DNA of 40,881 nucleotides from Pseudomonas sp. KK4 (GCF_001984065.1 NZ_LYVP01000051.1:1-40881), one strand, 5' to 3'; shown: positions 32,520 to 40,881, numbered from the stretch's first letter. Translations and numbers: made by a program. Notes: generated by a model not told the origin, from the letters alone.

Positions 32520-33374
32520 TCAAATCCCAACCCGCGCCTGCAAACTCACATGCGCCCGCTCCCCCGGCTTCAGGCACAAGCTGGCGGTGCCGCCACTCGC
32601 CGCCTCCACGCAAACGAATTCCGATATTTCGTTCCAGTTCACCCCAAGCAACGGCCGCGAACCGGGGTGCCACACCACCGTGTCCGCCGTCTCGCCGGTA
32701 TCGATGCACAACGCCCGCTGCCAGGCGTGGTCGTTGAGCTGCAGTTCGCCGTCATGTTGAAACACCCGCTGGCACCCGCCATCGACCCGCAACTCGCCTT
32801 CCTGCTGACAAAACTCGCGGTTCAACTGGTCATAACCCTGGACGCCCTCGAGCCCAGACAGCGCTACCTCACCGACGTCGCCAATACGCCAATAGGCGTG
32901 CAACGCCTGGCTCAACTGGCAGGGCAGGCTGTCGTGATGCTCGGTGCTCAGGCGCAGGTCCATGCGCTCACCCAAGTGCGCGTGCAAGTCCGCTTGCCAG
33001 TCGCACAGTTGCAACTGCCAGTGCAGGCGCACGCCATCGTCGTCGCTGCTGCTGTCGATCAACTTCCAGTCGAGCAAGCGCGCCCAGCCATGGGACGGCC
33101 AGGCGTTTTCGCTGGGGTGACGGCCGTACCACGGCCAGCACACCGGCACGCCACCGCGAATGGCCCCGACCTGCGGCCACTTTGCCGCGCACCACAACCA
33201 GGGTTTCTGCTCCCGGGGCTGAAAGTGCAGCAACTGCGCACCCTGACGACTGAACACCGCCTGGCACAGCGGGTGATCGATCACCAACACGTCGCGCTTC
33301 TGATAGCGCTCCCAGGCAAACACCGGCCGTTCGCGCAAGGATTTGAAGAAGCGTTGCAGCGGATGCTCAAGCAT
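32520..33374 (-). CDS. D-hexose-6-phosphate mutarotase (YeaD-like)
   Basis: A 284-residue aldose-1-epimerase-like enzyme that interconverts alpha and beta glucose-6-phosphate, helping flux into Zwf. Family marks are AIRGGVPVCWPWYGRHP, PSHGWARLLDW and SQALHAYWRIGDV, which holds the catalytic histidine; the glutamate is in SEFVCVEAA. AGGA precedes the ATG. It is downstream of oprB on the same strand but behind a strong terminator, so it may use readthrough or its own promoter. The same place is kept in P. putida. Confidence 0.9.
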   Translation of the reverse strand: MLEHPLQRFFKSLRERPVFAWERYQKRDVLVIDHPLCQAVFSRQGAQLLHFQPREQKPWLWCAAKWPQVGAIRGGVPVCWPWYGRHPSENAWPSHGWARLLDWKLIDSSSDDDGVRLHWQLQLCDWQADLHAHLGERMDLRLSTEHHDSLPCQLSQALHAYWRIGDVGEVALSGLEGVQGYDQLNREFCQQEGELRVDGGCQRVFQHDGELQLNDHAWQRALCIDTGETADTVVWHPGSRPLLGVNWNEISEFVCVEAASGGTASLCLKPGERAHVSLQARVGI

Positions 33375-33400
33375 TGACTACGGTCCTGAAAACACCACAC

Positions 33401-33430
33401 AAAAAAAAGCGGACAGCCTTGGCTGTCCGC
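33401..33430 (-). terminator. Rho-independent terminator of oprB
   Basis: On the minus strand a 10-bp perfect stem GCGGACAGCC / GGCTGTCCGC with an AA loop is followed by eight T residues, 39-68 bases after the oprB stop. Confidence 0.93.
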
Positions 33431-33468
33431 AAAATGCGCACATTAGAGAGGAGCTTATCGCAACAACG

Positions 33469-34815
33469 TTAGAACACCGACTGAATTTTCAGGCCGGCGA
33501 CCAAAGCGTTGTCCACTTCATCCACACCGCCTGGATGAGTGATGTACTGCAGGTTGGGACGCACGGTCAGCCAGTTGGTGACGTGGAAGCCGTAGTTGAG
33601 TTCGTAGTTGTACTCAGTCTCACGCAGTGGCGAGAACAGCGGATCCTCGTACTGGGTCACACCGTTGGCGGCGTTGGTCAGCTCGGCGTTTTTCTTCACG
33701 TCATCGTTGACATGGATACGGGCGAAGCCAATGCCGACGTCATCTTTCGGACGGGCATCGAACGGGCCCTTGTACACGAACATCAACGACTGGTAGTTGT
33801 CGACGACGTTGGTGTCCTTGTCGTGGAAGGTGGCGTTGGCGGCGATGTTCAGACCGCGGGACGCGTCACCGTTGTGGCTGGTCAGCTGTTGCTGGGCCAC
33901 GAACCAGTAGCCGTGCTTGCTGCTGTGGCTGCGGTAGGCGTTGCCGGTGGTGGCCGCATCGTTGCCGTTTTCGTCTTCGCGGACGTCATTGGCCTTGGCC
34001 GTGCTTTTGTAGTAACCGACACGGTATTCGCCCGGCAGGTTGTTCGGGTTAGGCAGCCAGACCAGTTCGACCGGCAGGACGGTGCCCGCGGTGCCGCTGC
34101 CACTGAGTTTGAAGCCGTTGCCGTGTTCCAGTTGCGACGGGTTCTGGTTGTAGGCGCCGATCTGCGCGTACCACTCAGGCGAAATGTTGTACTTCACGCG
34201 GATCGCGGCCTGGCTGATTGGCCAGTTGTACCAGATGTTGGTCGCCCAGTTACCCACCTGCGAGCCGCAGAACGCCAGGTTCTGGAATTCGCACGGGAAG
34301 CTGTTGAAGTCTTCGCCTTCGCCGAAGTAACCGGCCTTGACGTCGAGCTTGTTGTCGAAGAACTGGTGCTTGATCCACAACTGGGTCAGACGAACCATGT
34401 GACCGCGACCGTAGACTTCCTGCGAGGAACTCAAGGTGCCGGCACGTGGGTCGCCGACACGGTCGTTGGAGATGTTTTCGCCGTTACGGTTGGTCAGTTG
34501 GATCTTGGCCTGGGTGTTATCCCAGCCCAGCAGCTTCTGCAGATCCAGCGCCGCGCCCAGACCGAACTGGTCGGAGTAACGCGCAGTCTTGTCGTGGTTG
34601 TAGCCACCATGAAGGTTGCCGCCTACTTCACCGACGTAGTCCATTTTGATGTCGATGCCCTGCTCGATCAGCTTGGTCCGCTCACCACCCCAATCACCGG
34701 TCATCCATTCTGAATCGGCGCTAAACGCGTCAGCTGCGTGGACACTACCGGCCAGTGTCATGGCCGCGATTGCGGATAACTGGCAGATAAGCTGAGCGTT
34801 GTTTTTCTTCTTCAT
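33469..34815 (-). CDS. oprB: Carbohydrate-selective porin OprB
   Basis: A 448-residue outer-membrane porin with a signal peptide (about residues 1-27, ending SVHAADA) and a predicted beta barrel that ends in phenylalanine (KIQSVF), the outer-membrane assembly signal. DWGGERTKLIEQGIDIKMDY and AGYFGEGEDFNSFPCEFQNL are typical OprB stretches. It lets glucose into the periplasm for GtsA. GAGGAT precedes the ATG, and an AACAATAA motif lies just upstream. It is 133 bases after gtsD with a REP hairpin between, and has its own strong terminator. Confidence 0.94.
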   Translation of the reverse strand: MKKKNNAQLICQLSAIAAMTLAGSVHAADAFSADSEWMTGDWGGERTKLIEQGIDIKMDYVGEVGGNLHGGYNHDKTARYSDQFGLGAALDLQKLLGWDNTQAKIQLTNRNGENISNDRVGDPRAGTLSSSQEVYGRGHMVRLTQLWIKHQFFDNKLDVKAGYFGEGEDFNSFPCEFQNLAFCGSQVGNWATNIWYNWPISQAAIRVKYNISPEWYAQIGAYNQNPSQLEHGNGFKLSGSGTAGTVLPVELVWLPNPNNLPGEYRVGYYKSTAKANDVREDENGNDAATTGNAYRSHSSKHGYWFVAQQQLTSHNGDASRGLNIAANATFHDKDTNVVDNYQSLMFVYKGPFDARPKDDVGIGFARIHVNDDVKKNAELTNAANGVTQYEDPLFSPLRETEYNYELNYGFHVTNWLTVRPNLQYITHPGGVDEVDNALVAGLKIQSVF

Positions 34816-34830
34816 CCCTACATCCTCGTT

Positions 34831-34838
34831 TTATTGTT
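34831..34838 (-). promoter_or_regulatory. Hfq/Crc-type motif in the oprB leader
   Basis: The minus strand reads AACAATAA immediately upstream of the GAGGAT ribosome site, within AATAACAATAAAA; fits AANAANAA. Confidence 0.6.
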
Positions 34839-34910
34839 ATTAACTTTTATGTTTAACGCGGTTACAGCGGTTTGCGGCGGATGACAGGCCACCCGTCACG
34901 GATTTCCCCC

Positions 34911-34937
34911 TGTGGGAGCGGCACCGCCGCTCCCACA
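34911..34937. repeat. REP-derived hairpin after gtsD
   Basis: A 12-bp perfect stem TGTGGGAGCGGC / GCCGCTCCCACA with an ACC loop. T6 follows only on the plus strand, so for the minus-strand gts mRNA it is better seen as a 3' stabilising hairpin than a terminator. Confidence 0.75.
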
Positions 34938-34948
34938 TTTTTTGATTC

Positions 34949-36109
34949 TCAGCGACCTTTGAACTGAGTCACGTTGGCAGCGTGGCTCTCGGTTTTCGGC
35001 AGGCCGGCCACCCCCAGGCGTTCGCCGGTCTTGGCATCGAACAGCAGCACTTTCGATGGATCGAATTGCAGGGTCAGGGTCTCGCCCACCGCCGGCGCGA
35101 CGTCAGGCGCCAGGCGGCAGCAGACCTTGGTGTCGTTGAGGTTGACGAACACCAGGGTGTCGGGCCCGGTCGGTTCGGTGACCTGGACTTCGGCGCGAAT
35201 GGTTGGCAGACCATTGCCTTCGCCGTTGGCCAGCACGATCTGCTCCGGGCGCAGACCCAGGATCACTTCACGGTCTTCAAGCCCTGCGTCCTGCATCGCC
35301 AGCGGCAACTCGCAGCGCGCCTGGCCACTGTCGAGCAGCGCCAGCAGACGACCGTCCTTGCGCTGCAGACGCAGCGGGATGAAGTTCATCGGCGGCGAGC
35401 CGATGAAGCTCGCCACGAACAGGTTGGCCGGGTTGTTGTAGATGTCCTTCGGAGTGCCGAACTGCTGGATGATCCCGTCCTTCATCACCGCCACTTTGTC
35501 GCCCAGGGTCATGGCTTCGATCTGGTCGTGGGTCACGTAGACCGTGGTGGTCTTCAGGCGCTGGTGCATCAGCTTCATTTCGGTACGCATCTCGACCCGC
35601 AGCTTGGCGTCGAGGTTGGACAGCGGTTCGTCGAACAGATAGATCTTCGGCCGCCGCGCCAGGGCACGGCCCATGGCCACGCGCTGTTGCTGGCCGCCGG
35701 AGAGCTGGCCGGGCTTGCGATTGAGCAGGTGTTCGATCTGCAGCAGCTTGGCCACGCGAGTGACTTCCTCATCGATGGCCGACTGGTTCATCTTGCGAAT
35801 CTTCAGGCCGAATTCGATGTTCTCGCGCACGCTCATGGTCGGGTACAGCGCGTAGGACTGGAACACCATGGCGATGTCGCGATCCTTGGGGCTCATGCCG
35901 CTGACGTCCTGGTCGCCGATCATGATCGCGCCGCCGGTGATGGTCTCAAGGCCGGCGATGCAGTTCATCAGGGTCGACTTGCCGCAACCCGAGGGGCCGA
36001 CGAGGATCAGGAACTCACCGTCCTTGATCGACAGTTCGATGTTCTTCAGGGTGTCCGGCAGGCCGGCGCCATAGGTCTTGTTTACATTGCGAAGTTCGAG
36101 CGTAGCCAT
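34949..36109 (-). CDS. gtsD: Glucose ABC transporter ATP-binding protein GtsD
   Basis: A 386-residue ATPase of the CUT1 (MalK/UgpC) type. Walker A is GPSGCGKST (residues 38-46), the signature LSGGQQQRVAMGRAL, Walker B IYLFDEPLSNLDAK, with the H-loop in YVTHDQIEAM. The last 150 residues form the TOBE regulatory region. It energises the GtsBC channel at the inner membrane. The start follows the gtsC stop by two bases. Confidence 0.95.
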   Translation of the reverse strand: MATLELRNVNKTYGAGLPDTLKNIELSIKDGEFLILVGPSGCGKSTLMNCIAGLETITGGAIMIGDQDVSGMSPKDRDIAMVFQSYALYPTMSVRENIEFGLKIRKMNQSAIDEEVTRVAKLLQIEHLLNRKPGQLSGGQQQRVAMGRALARRPKIYLFDEPLSNLDAKLRVEMRTEMKLMHQRLKTTTVYVTHDQIEAMTLGDKVAVMKDGIIQQFGTPKDIYNNPANLFVASFIGSPPMNFIPLRLQRKDGRLLALLDSGQARCELPLAMQDAGLEDREVILGLRPEQIVLANGEGNGLPTIRAEVQVTEPTGPDTLVFVNLNDTKVCCRLAPDVAPAVGETLTLQFDPSKVLLFDAKTGERLGVAGLPKTESHAANVTQFKGR

Positions 36110-36111
36110 GA

Positions 36112-36957
36112 TTACCCCTTGACTGCGCCGGCCGTCAGCCCGCGCACGAAATACTTGCCTGCGACCACATAGACCAGCAGGGTCGGCAGCCCGGCGATCA
36201 TCGCCGCTGCCATGTCCACGTTGTATTCCTTGGCGCCGGTGCTGGTGTTGACCAGGTTGTTGAGCGCCACCGTGATCGGTTGCGAATCACCGCTGGAGAA
36301 CACCACCCCGAACAGGAAGTCGTTCCAGATCTGCGTGAACTGCCAGATCAGGCAGACCATGATGATCGGCGTCGACATCGGCAGGATGATCCGGCGAAAG
36401 ATGGTGAAGAAACCCGCACCGTCCAGGCGCGCGGCCTTGACCAGCGCATCGGGGATGCTGATGTAGTAGTTGCGGAAGAACAGCGTGGTGAACGCCAGGC
36501 CGTAGACCACGTGCACGAACACCAGGCCCGTGGTGGTGCTCGCCAGGCCCATCTTGCCGAGGGTGAACGAAGCCGGCAGCAGCACGGTCTGGAACGGCAG
36601 GAAGCAGCCGAACAAGAGCAGGCCGAAGAACAGCTGCGAACCCCGGAAGCGCCACATCGACAGCACGTAGCCGTTCAGGGCGCCGATGGCGGTGGAGATC
36701 AGCACCGCCGGAACGGTGATCTTGATCGAGTTCCAGAAGTAACCGTCCACCGTGCCCCAGGCCTTGACCCAGCCGATGCCGCTGACCACGGTCGGCCAGC
36801 TCAGCAGGTTGCCGGTGCTGATGTCTTCCGGGGTCTTGAAGCTGGTCAACAGCATGACCACCAGCGGGATCAGGTACAGCAATACGGCGAGGATCAGCAC
36901 GGCGTAGATCGCGATGCGACTCAGGCTGATCGCGGGTTTTGCAGCCAGACTAGTCAT
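36112..36957 (-). CDS. gtsC: Glucose ABC transporter permease GtsC
   Basis: A 281-residue inner-membrane permease with six hydrophobic helices. The EAA-like loop that docks the ATPase reads IPDALVKAARLDGAGFFTIF, and the C-terminus KYFVRGLTAGAVKG is that of MalG-type permeases. It overlaps the end of gtsB by eight bases, so the two are translationally coupled. Partner of GtsB. Confidence 0.94.
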   Translation of the reverse strand: MTSLAAKPAISLSRIAIYAVLILAVLLYLIPLVVMLLTSFKTPEDISTGNLLSWPTVVSGIGWVKAWGTVDGYFWNSIKITVPAVLISTAIGALNGYVLSMWRFRGSQLFFGLLLFGCFLPFQTVLLPASFTLGKMGLASTTTGLVFVHVVYGLAFTTLFFRNYYISIPDALVKAARLDGAGFFTIFRRIILPMSTPIIMVCLIWQFTQIWNDFLFGVVFSSGDSQPITVALNNLVNTSTGAKEYNVDMAAAMIAGLPTLLVYVVAGKYFVRGLTAGAVKG

Positions 36958-37858
36958 GACGCTTGGTCCTCAGCTCGGAGTACAGGTAAGGCACGATGAT
37001 CGCGAGAATCGCACCGAGCATCAGAATCGCACTGGCCGAGCCCATGCCCATCTGGCCGCGACTGAAGGTGAACGAATACATGAACATCGCTGGCAGGTCC
37101 GAGGAGTAACCCGGGCCACCGGCGGTCATCGCCGCCACCAGGTCGAAGCTCTTGATCGCGATGTGCGCCAGGATCATCACCGCACTGAAGAACACCGGAC
37201 GCAGGCTGGGCAGCACCACTTTCCAGTAGATGCGCGGCATGCTCGCGCCATCGATCTGCGCGGCACGGATGATCGATTGATCAACGCCACGCAGGCCGGC
37301 CAGGAACATCGCCATGATGAAACCCGAGGCTTGCCAGACAGCGGCAATCACCAGGCAATAAACGACGCGATCCGGGTCGATCAGCCAGTCCAGGCGGAAG
37401 CCTTCCCAACCCCAGTCACGCAACAATTTGTCCAGGCCCATGCCCGGGTTGAGCAGCCATTTCCACGCGGTACCGGTGACGATCATCGAGAGCGCCATCG
37501 GGTACAGGTAAATGGTGCGGATAAAGCCTTCGCGACGAATGCGCTGGTCAAGAAACACCGCCAGCAGCACGCCGATCACCAGGGTGATGCCGATGAACAT
37601 GCCGCCGAACAGCGCCAGGTTCTTGCTGGCCACCCACCAGCGGTCGTTGTCGAACAGCCGCGCGTATTGCGCAAGCCCGGCCCAGGTGTAGTTGGGCAGG
37701 AAGGTCGAGGTGGTGAACGACAGAACGAACGTCCACAGGATGTAGCCATAAAAGCCCACCAGAACGATGAACATGCTCGGCGCCAGCACCAGTTTTGGTA
37801 GCCAGCGCTGCAATGCATCGAACGGCGAGGCCTTGCTGAACACAGCAACAGAACTCAT
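36950..37858 (-). CDS. gtsB: Glucose ABC transporter permease GtsB
   Basis: A 302-residue MalF-type permease with six or more hydrophobic helices and the ATPase-docking loop VDQSIIRAAQIDGASMPRIY. The N-terminus (LAPSMFIVLVGFYGYILW) is the first membrane helix. It is separated from gtsA by 157 bases that include a REPIN, unlike the tight gtsB-gtsC-gtsD spacing, so differential expression from gtsA is likely. Confidence 0.94.
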   Translation of the reverse strand: MSSVAVFSKASPFDALQRWLPKLVLAPSMFIVLVGFYGYILWTFVLSFTTSTFLPNYTWAGLAQYARLFDNDRWWVASKNLALFGGMFIGITLVIGVLLAVFLDQRIRREGFIRTIYLYPMALSMIVTGTAWKWLLNPGMGLDKLLRDWGWEGFRLDWLIDPDRVVYCLVIAAVWQASGFIMAMFLAGLRGVDQSIIRAAQIDGASMPRIYWKVVLPSLRPVFFSAVMILAHIAIKSFDLVAAMTAGGPGYSSDLPAMFMYSFTFSRGQMGMGSASAILMLGAILAIIVPYLYSELRTKRHD

Positions 37859-37899
37859 GGGGAAATCCAGTACAGGGAAATAAAACTACAGTGACATCC

Positions 37900-37993
37900 C
37901 CTGTGGGAGCGGGCTTGCTCGCGAAAGCGGTGGGTCAGGCGAAACATGCATCAACTGACACGACGCCTTCGCGAGCAAGCCCGCTCCCACAGG
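37900..37993. repeat. REPIN inside the gts operon, between gtsA and gtsB
   Basis: Inverted arms (TGTGGGAGCGGGCTTGCTCG and GAGCAAGCCCGCTCCCACA) enclose about 40 bases. It lies after the gtsA stop and before gtsB on the same transcript, where a stable hairpin can protect the upstream binding-protein message, as REPs do in malEFG of E. coli. Confidence 0.9.
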
Positions 37994-38015
37994 GAGGGGC
38001 CTGCGATACTGATGA

Positions 38016-39317
38016 TTACTTGGCCGACTGAACCGCCGCGCCGAGTTTCTTGGCCGCATCGGCCGGGTCGGCTTTCGGGTCGTTGATGTAGTTGGTCACG
38101 ACGTCGAAGAACGCACCCTGCACTGCCAGCGTGGTCGCCATGTTGTGCGCCATGCTTGGCTGCAGGCCGCCGGACTTGGCGTCAGCCAGGAAGTCCTTGG
38201 CCGCAGTCTGGGCGCACGAGTCGAAGCCGTACTTGTCCATGTCCGCCAGCATGTCGTTGCGCACCGGGATCGAGCCCTTGTTGATGCTGAAGACTTTCTG
38301 GAAGTTCTCACCCAGCACGACGCGGGCGATGTCCTGCTGACCGGCAGCGGTGCCTTTGTCTTTCTGCTTGAACACCGCCAGGGAGTCGATGTTGTAGGTG
38401 AACGCTTTGTCGGTGCCCGGGAACGCTACGCACTCGTAGTCCTTGCCGGCGACTTTCTTGGCGGCGGTCCATTCGGACTTGGCCCAGTCACCCATGATCT
38501 GCATGCCGGCCTTGCCATTGATGACCTTGGCCGCTTCCAGGTTCCAGTCCTGGCCCTTGCCGTCGGCGTCCATGTAGGTCGCGACTTTCTTCAGCTCGGT
38601 CAGCGCCTTGACCATTTCAGGACCGGTCAGCGCAGCGTTGTCCAGGTCGACCAGGGCTTTCTTGTAGCCATCGACACCCATGACCGACAGCACAACGGCT
38701 TCGAACACGGTGCTGTCCTGCCAAGGCTGGCCGCCGTGGGCCAAAGGAATGAAACCGGCCGCCTTGAGCTTGTCACCGGCGGCATAGAATTCTTCGAGGG
38801 TGGTCGGGTTCTTGGTGATGCCGGCTTTCTTGAAGACTTCAGGGTTGATCCACAGCCAGTTGACGCGGTGAATGTTCACCGGTACCGCCACGTAGTCACC
38901 TTTGTACTTCACGGTGTCGGAGACTTTCTTGTCGAGCAGGCTGTCCCACTTCTCTTCCTTGGCCACGTCCTTGAGCACGTCAGTGTCCAGCAGACCGGTC
39001 GAGGCCCATTCCTGGATGTCCGGGCCCTTGATCTGGGCGACGCCAGGCGGGTTGCCGGCGACGGCACGGCTTTTGAGCACGGTCATGGCAGTCGCACCGC
39101 CACCGCCGGCCACTGCGCCGTCTTTCCAGGTGAAACCGTCTTTTTCCACTTGGGCCTTGAGCACATCGACGGCAGCCTTTTCACCACCGGACGTCCACCA
39201 GTGCACGACTTCCACCGAACCTTTGGAGTCGGCAGCGGAAACACTCAGGGGCAGGATGGCGAGCGGGAACAGGGAGGCGACAGAAATGACAGTAGCGAGG
39301 CGAGAAATCGCATTCAT
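38016..39317 (-). CDS. gtsA: Glucose ABC transporter periplasmic binding protein GtsA
   Basis: A 433-residue CUT1-family substrate-binding protein with a signal peptide (about residues 1-28, ending SVSAADS). The mature protein begins with VEVVHWWTSGGEKAAVDVLK and shows GNPPGVAQIKGPDIQEWAS, typical of the glucose/mannose-binding members. It captures glucose delivered by OprB. A weak AAAGG ribosome site is preceded by AACAAAAA, a probable Hfq/Crc site. First of the gtsABCD genes; the AGE isomerase gene lies upstream on the same strand. Confidence 0.94.
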   Translation of the reverse strand: MNAISRLATVISVASLFPLAILPLSVSAADSKGSVEVVHWWTSGGEKAAVDVLKAQVEKDGFTWKDGAVAGGGGATAMTVLKSRAVAGNPPGVAQIKGPDIQEWASTGLLDTDVLKDVAKEEKWDSLLDKKVSDTVKYKGDYVAVPVNIHRVNWLWINPEVFKKAGITKNPTTLEEFYAAGDKLKAAGFIPLAHGGQPWQDSTVFEAVVLSVMGVDGYKKALVDLDNAALTGPEMVKALTELKKVATYMDADGKGQDWNLEAAKVINGKAGMQIMGDWAKSEWTAAKKVAGKDYECVAFPGTDKAFTYNIDSLAVFKQKDKGTAAGQQDIARVVLGENFQKVFSINKGSIPVRNDMLADMDKYGFDSCAQTAAKDFLADAKSGGLQPSMAHNMATTLAVQGAFFDVVTNYINDPKADPADAAKKLGAAVQSAK

Positions 39318-39332
39318 CTGGAAGTACCTTTC

Positions 39333-39340
39333 TTTTTGTT
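39333..39340 (-). promoter_or_regulatory. Hfq/Crc-type motif in the gtsA leader
   Basis: The minus strand reads AACAAAAA directly before the AAAGG ribosome site; fits AANAANAA. Confidence 0.6.
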
Positions 39341-39458
39341 ATGCATTGCAAGTCTGGTGCTTGCGCTGCACGGATTTTAAACAGGGGATATCCCTTCGCA
39401 GGTAACGAAGGGACGCGCGAATGTCACCGTATGGTTACACAACCAGTTACATAGCCAG

Positions 39459-40718
39459 TTACATTGCAACGCTCTGGGACAACTGCCCCAGCGCCGTGGC
39501 CATGCTTGGCGCCAGCGGCAGGCGCGGAATCAGAACGGCCTGCCAGGCGTGATACAGGTCGGGTTTGCCGGCCCAGATATCGGCACTCGGGCGGTTCAGC
39601 GGGTCGAGTTCGTGGTGCCAGCTGCCGTCTTCACGGTCGATGAAATGACGCTCACAAAATTCCCAGAACAGCCGGTACCACTGCTCGTACTGAGCATCGC
39701 CCGTGCGTTTGAGCAAGGCACTGGCGGCGGCGCTGGCCTCGCAATGGGTCCAGTGCAGGCGATGGCGGACCACCGCGTTGTTGTCCCAGTCGAGGGTATA
39801 GACAATGCCCGGCGCACCATCGATGTCCCAGCCATGCCGGCAGTTTTGCTCGAAGAGTTTTTGCGCGTCGGTCACCAGCCATCCTGGGGTGAGCATGCCG
39901 GCCTGTACCCGCGCCGCTTCGAGGTGCAGCAACAGCCGCGCCCATTCGAAGCCGTGGCCCGGTGTGGTGCCGTACGGGCGAAAACCGTCCGCCGGGTTGT
40001 CGTGGTTGTACTCACGCAGCGGCTGCCAATCGCGGTCGAAATGTTCGACCACCAGGTGCCCGTTGTCAGCAGCGTGGCCATGAATCACCCGCTCGACGAT
40101 GCGCTGGGCGCGGTACAGCCAGCGCTTGTCATCCGTGACATCGGCCAGGGCGAGGAAGGCTTCGGTAGCGTGCATGTTGCTGTTGGCGCCGCGATAGGCC
40201 TCTTCTTCACTCCAGTCGCGGTTGAAGGATTCGCGCATTGCGCCCTCCTCCTCGCTCCAGAAATACGTGTCGATGATGTCGATGGCGTCTTCGAGCAAGG
40301 CCTGGGCGCCAGGCCGTTGCGCGACCACCGCGGAACTGGCGGCCAGCGCGACGAAGGCATGCAGGTAGGCGTTCTTGCCGGTGTTGCCATCACGGTGTTC
40401 GGCCACGGCGAACCAGCCGCCATGCAACCCGTCGCGCAACGGCCCGCGCAGCGCCTGGATGCCGTGATCCACCAGTTCGGCAAATCCCGGCAGGCCCTGG
40501 ATGTGGGCCATGGCGAAGCTGTGGGTCATGCGCGCGGTGTTCATGGTTTCGGCCTGGGCGTCGGCGGGCAGGCGCCCCTTTTCGTCGAGGTTGCCGAAGC
40601 CTTCAGGCAGCCTGGACGCCTTGGCGAACGCCAACAGGCGCAGGCCCTCGGTGGCGAGCCATTGCTGATGGGCGGGTGAATTGAGCCAACTGCTGAAGGC
40701 AGGTTGGAAGCTGTGCAT
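39459..40718 (-). CDS. AGE-family sugar isomerase/epimerase (mannose isomerase-like)
   Basis: A 419-residue alpha/alpha-barrel protein of the N-acylglucosamine 2-epimerase (AGE) family, closest in pattern to YihS-type aldose-ketose isomerases. Candidate catalytic residues are the histidines in RMTHSFAMA, SNMHATEAFLALADV and TTPGHGFEWARLL, with RLHWTHCEASAAAS near the C-terminus. It probably interconverts free mannose or glucose with fructose in the cytoplasm. It precedes gtsA on the same strand by 141 bases, and its own leader carries AACAACAA, so it is tied to sugar import. The exact sugar needs assay. Confidence 0.87.
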   Translation of the reverse strand: MHSFQPAFSSWLNSPAHQQWLATEGLRLLAFAKASRLPEGFGNLDEKGRLPADAQAETMNTARMTHSFAMAHIQGLPGFAELVDHGIQALRGPLRDGLHGGWFAVAEHRDGNTGKNAYLHAFVALAASSAVVAQRPGAQALLEDAIDIIDTYFWSEEEGAMRESFNRDWSEEEAYRGANSNMHATEAFLALADVTDDKRWLYRAQRIVERVIHGHAADNGHLVVEHFDRDWQPLREYNHDNPADGFRPYGTTPGHGFEWARLLLHLEAARVQAGMLTPGWLVTDAQKLFEQNCRHGWDIDGAPGIVYTLDWDNNAVVRHRLHWTHCEASAAASALLKRTGDAQYEQWYRLFWEFCERHFIDREDGSWHHELDPLNRPSADIWAGKPDLYHAWQAVLIPRLPLAPSMATALGQLSQSVAM

Positions 40719-40730
40719 GGGGGACCTTTC

Positions 40731-40738
40731 TTGTTGTT
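40731..40738 (-). promoter_or_regulatory. Hfq/Crc-type motif in the AGE gene leader
   Basis: The minus strand reads AACAACAA just before the GAAAGG ribosome site, the textbook form of the Hfq/Crc pattern. Confidence 0.7.
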
Positions 40739-40836
40739 ATGACTGAGGGGCAGTCTAAACAACGGGGGGTGCGGGGCTTGTAACGAAGGGGGCGAGTTAT
40801 GTCACCAGCCTGTGACATTTGGCGAAAGTAATAACC

Positions 40837-40881
40837 CGTGGCGAGGGAGCTTGCTCCCGATGGACTGCGCAGCAGTCCTGC
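40837..40881. repeat. REP element cut by the window end
   Basis: The left arm (GTGGCGAGGGAGCTTGCTCC) of a second-class REP pair starts 119 bases upstream of the AGE gene. The facing arm lies beyond the window. Confidence 0.8.

Noticed and set aside
34911..34943. Terminator of gtsD
   Set aside because: The T-run is on the plus strand; on the transcribed minus strand the hairpin is followed by G-rich sequence, so it is listed as a REP-derived hairpin.

Overview
The window is a piece of a Pseudomonas chromosome, most likely of the P. fluorescens/putida lineage. The evidence is high GC with strong G/C codon-third-position bias, many typical Pseudomonas REP/REPIN hairpins (core arm GAGCGGGCTTGCTCGCGA and a second class GTGGCGAGGGAGCTTGCTCC), and a syntenic block zwf-pgl-eda / hexR / mutarotase / oprB / gtsDCBA. 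There is no phage, IS element, CRISPR array, rRNA or tRNA that I can see. Gene density and codon style are uniform, so this reads as core-genome territory.

Layout. 1-6.2 kb: a PACE-type efflux gene divergent from a LysR regulator; an ECF42-type sigma factor operon (NTF2-like protein, DGPF/YCII protein, sigma factor) with a plausible self-recognised promoter; two GNAT acetyltransferases; a GyrI-like ligand-binding protein; a LysE-type exporter. 6.3-11 kb: alaC, then gluconate uptake and phosphorylation (gntP, gntK) with the LacI-type repressor gntR and three copies of its operator. 11-20.3 kb: GST, MFS transporter, an unknown Gln/Glu-rich protein, a BdlA-like double-PAS chemoreceptor, a tiny Lys-rich protein, a GNAT, an exported SAM-methyltransferase-like protein, a second-type peptide deformylase coupled to a YihY/BrkB membrane protein, CsbD, and a conserved hypothetical. 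20.4-26 kb: fatty-acid activation (fadD1, fadD2), an alpha/beta hydrolase and phaJ1. 26-28.3 kb: a DUF2383-type four-helix protein, a DUF3820 protein and a class-V aminotransferase. 28.3-40.7 kb: glucose catabolism: eda, pgl, zwf (one operon), hexR divergent, then glucose-6-phosphate mutarotase, porin oprB, the gtsABCD glucose ABC importer, and an AGE-family sugar isomerase.

How it works together. Glucose enters by OprB and GtsABCD, is phosphorylated elsewhere, is equilibrated by the mutarotase, and runs through Zwf, Pgl and Eda (Entner-Doudoroff). Gluconate enters by GntP, is phosphorylated by GntK, and joins at 6-phosphogluconate. HexR and GntR are the local transcriptional sensors. I also read A-rich AANAANAA (Hfq/Crc-type) motifs just ahead of the start codons of gntP, zwf, oprB, gtsA, the AGE gene and fadD2, which suggests one shared layer of catabolite repression.

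I did not find a clearly new biological system. The best leads are the ECF42 operon with its matching promoter, the REPIN lodged between gtsA and gtsB, the 26-bp perfect palindrome inside a tandem repeat after hexR, and the exported methyltransferase-like protein. All function calls come from reading motifs and context; no database search was run.
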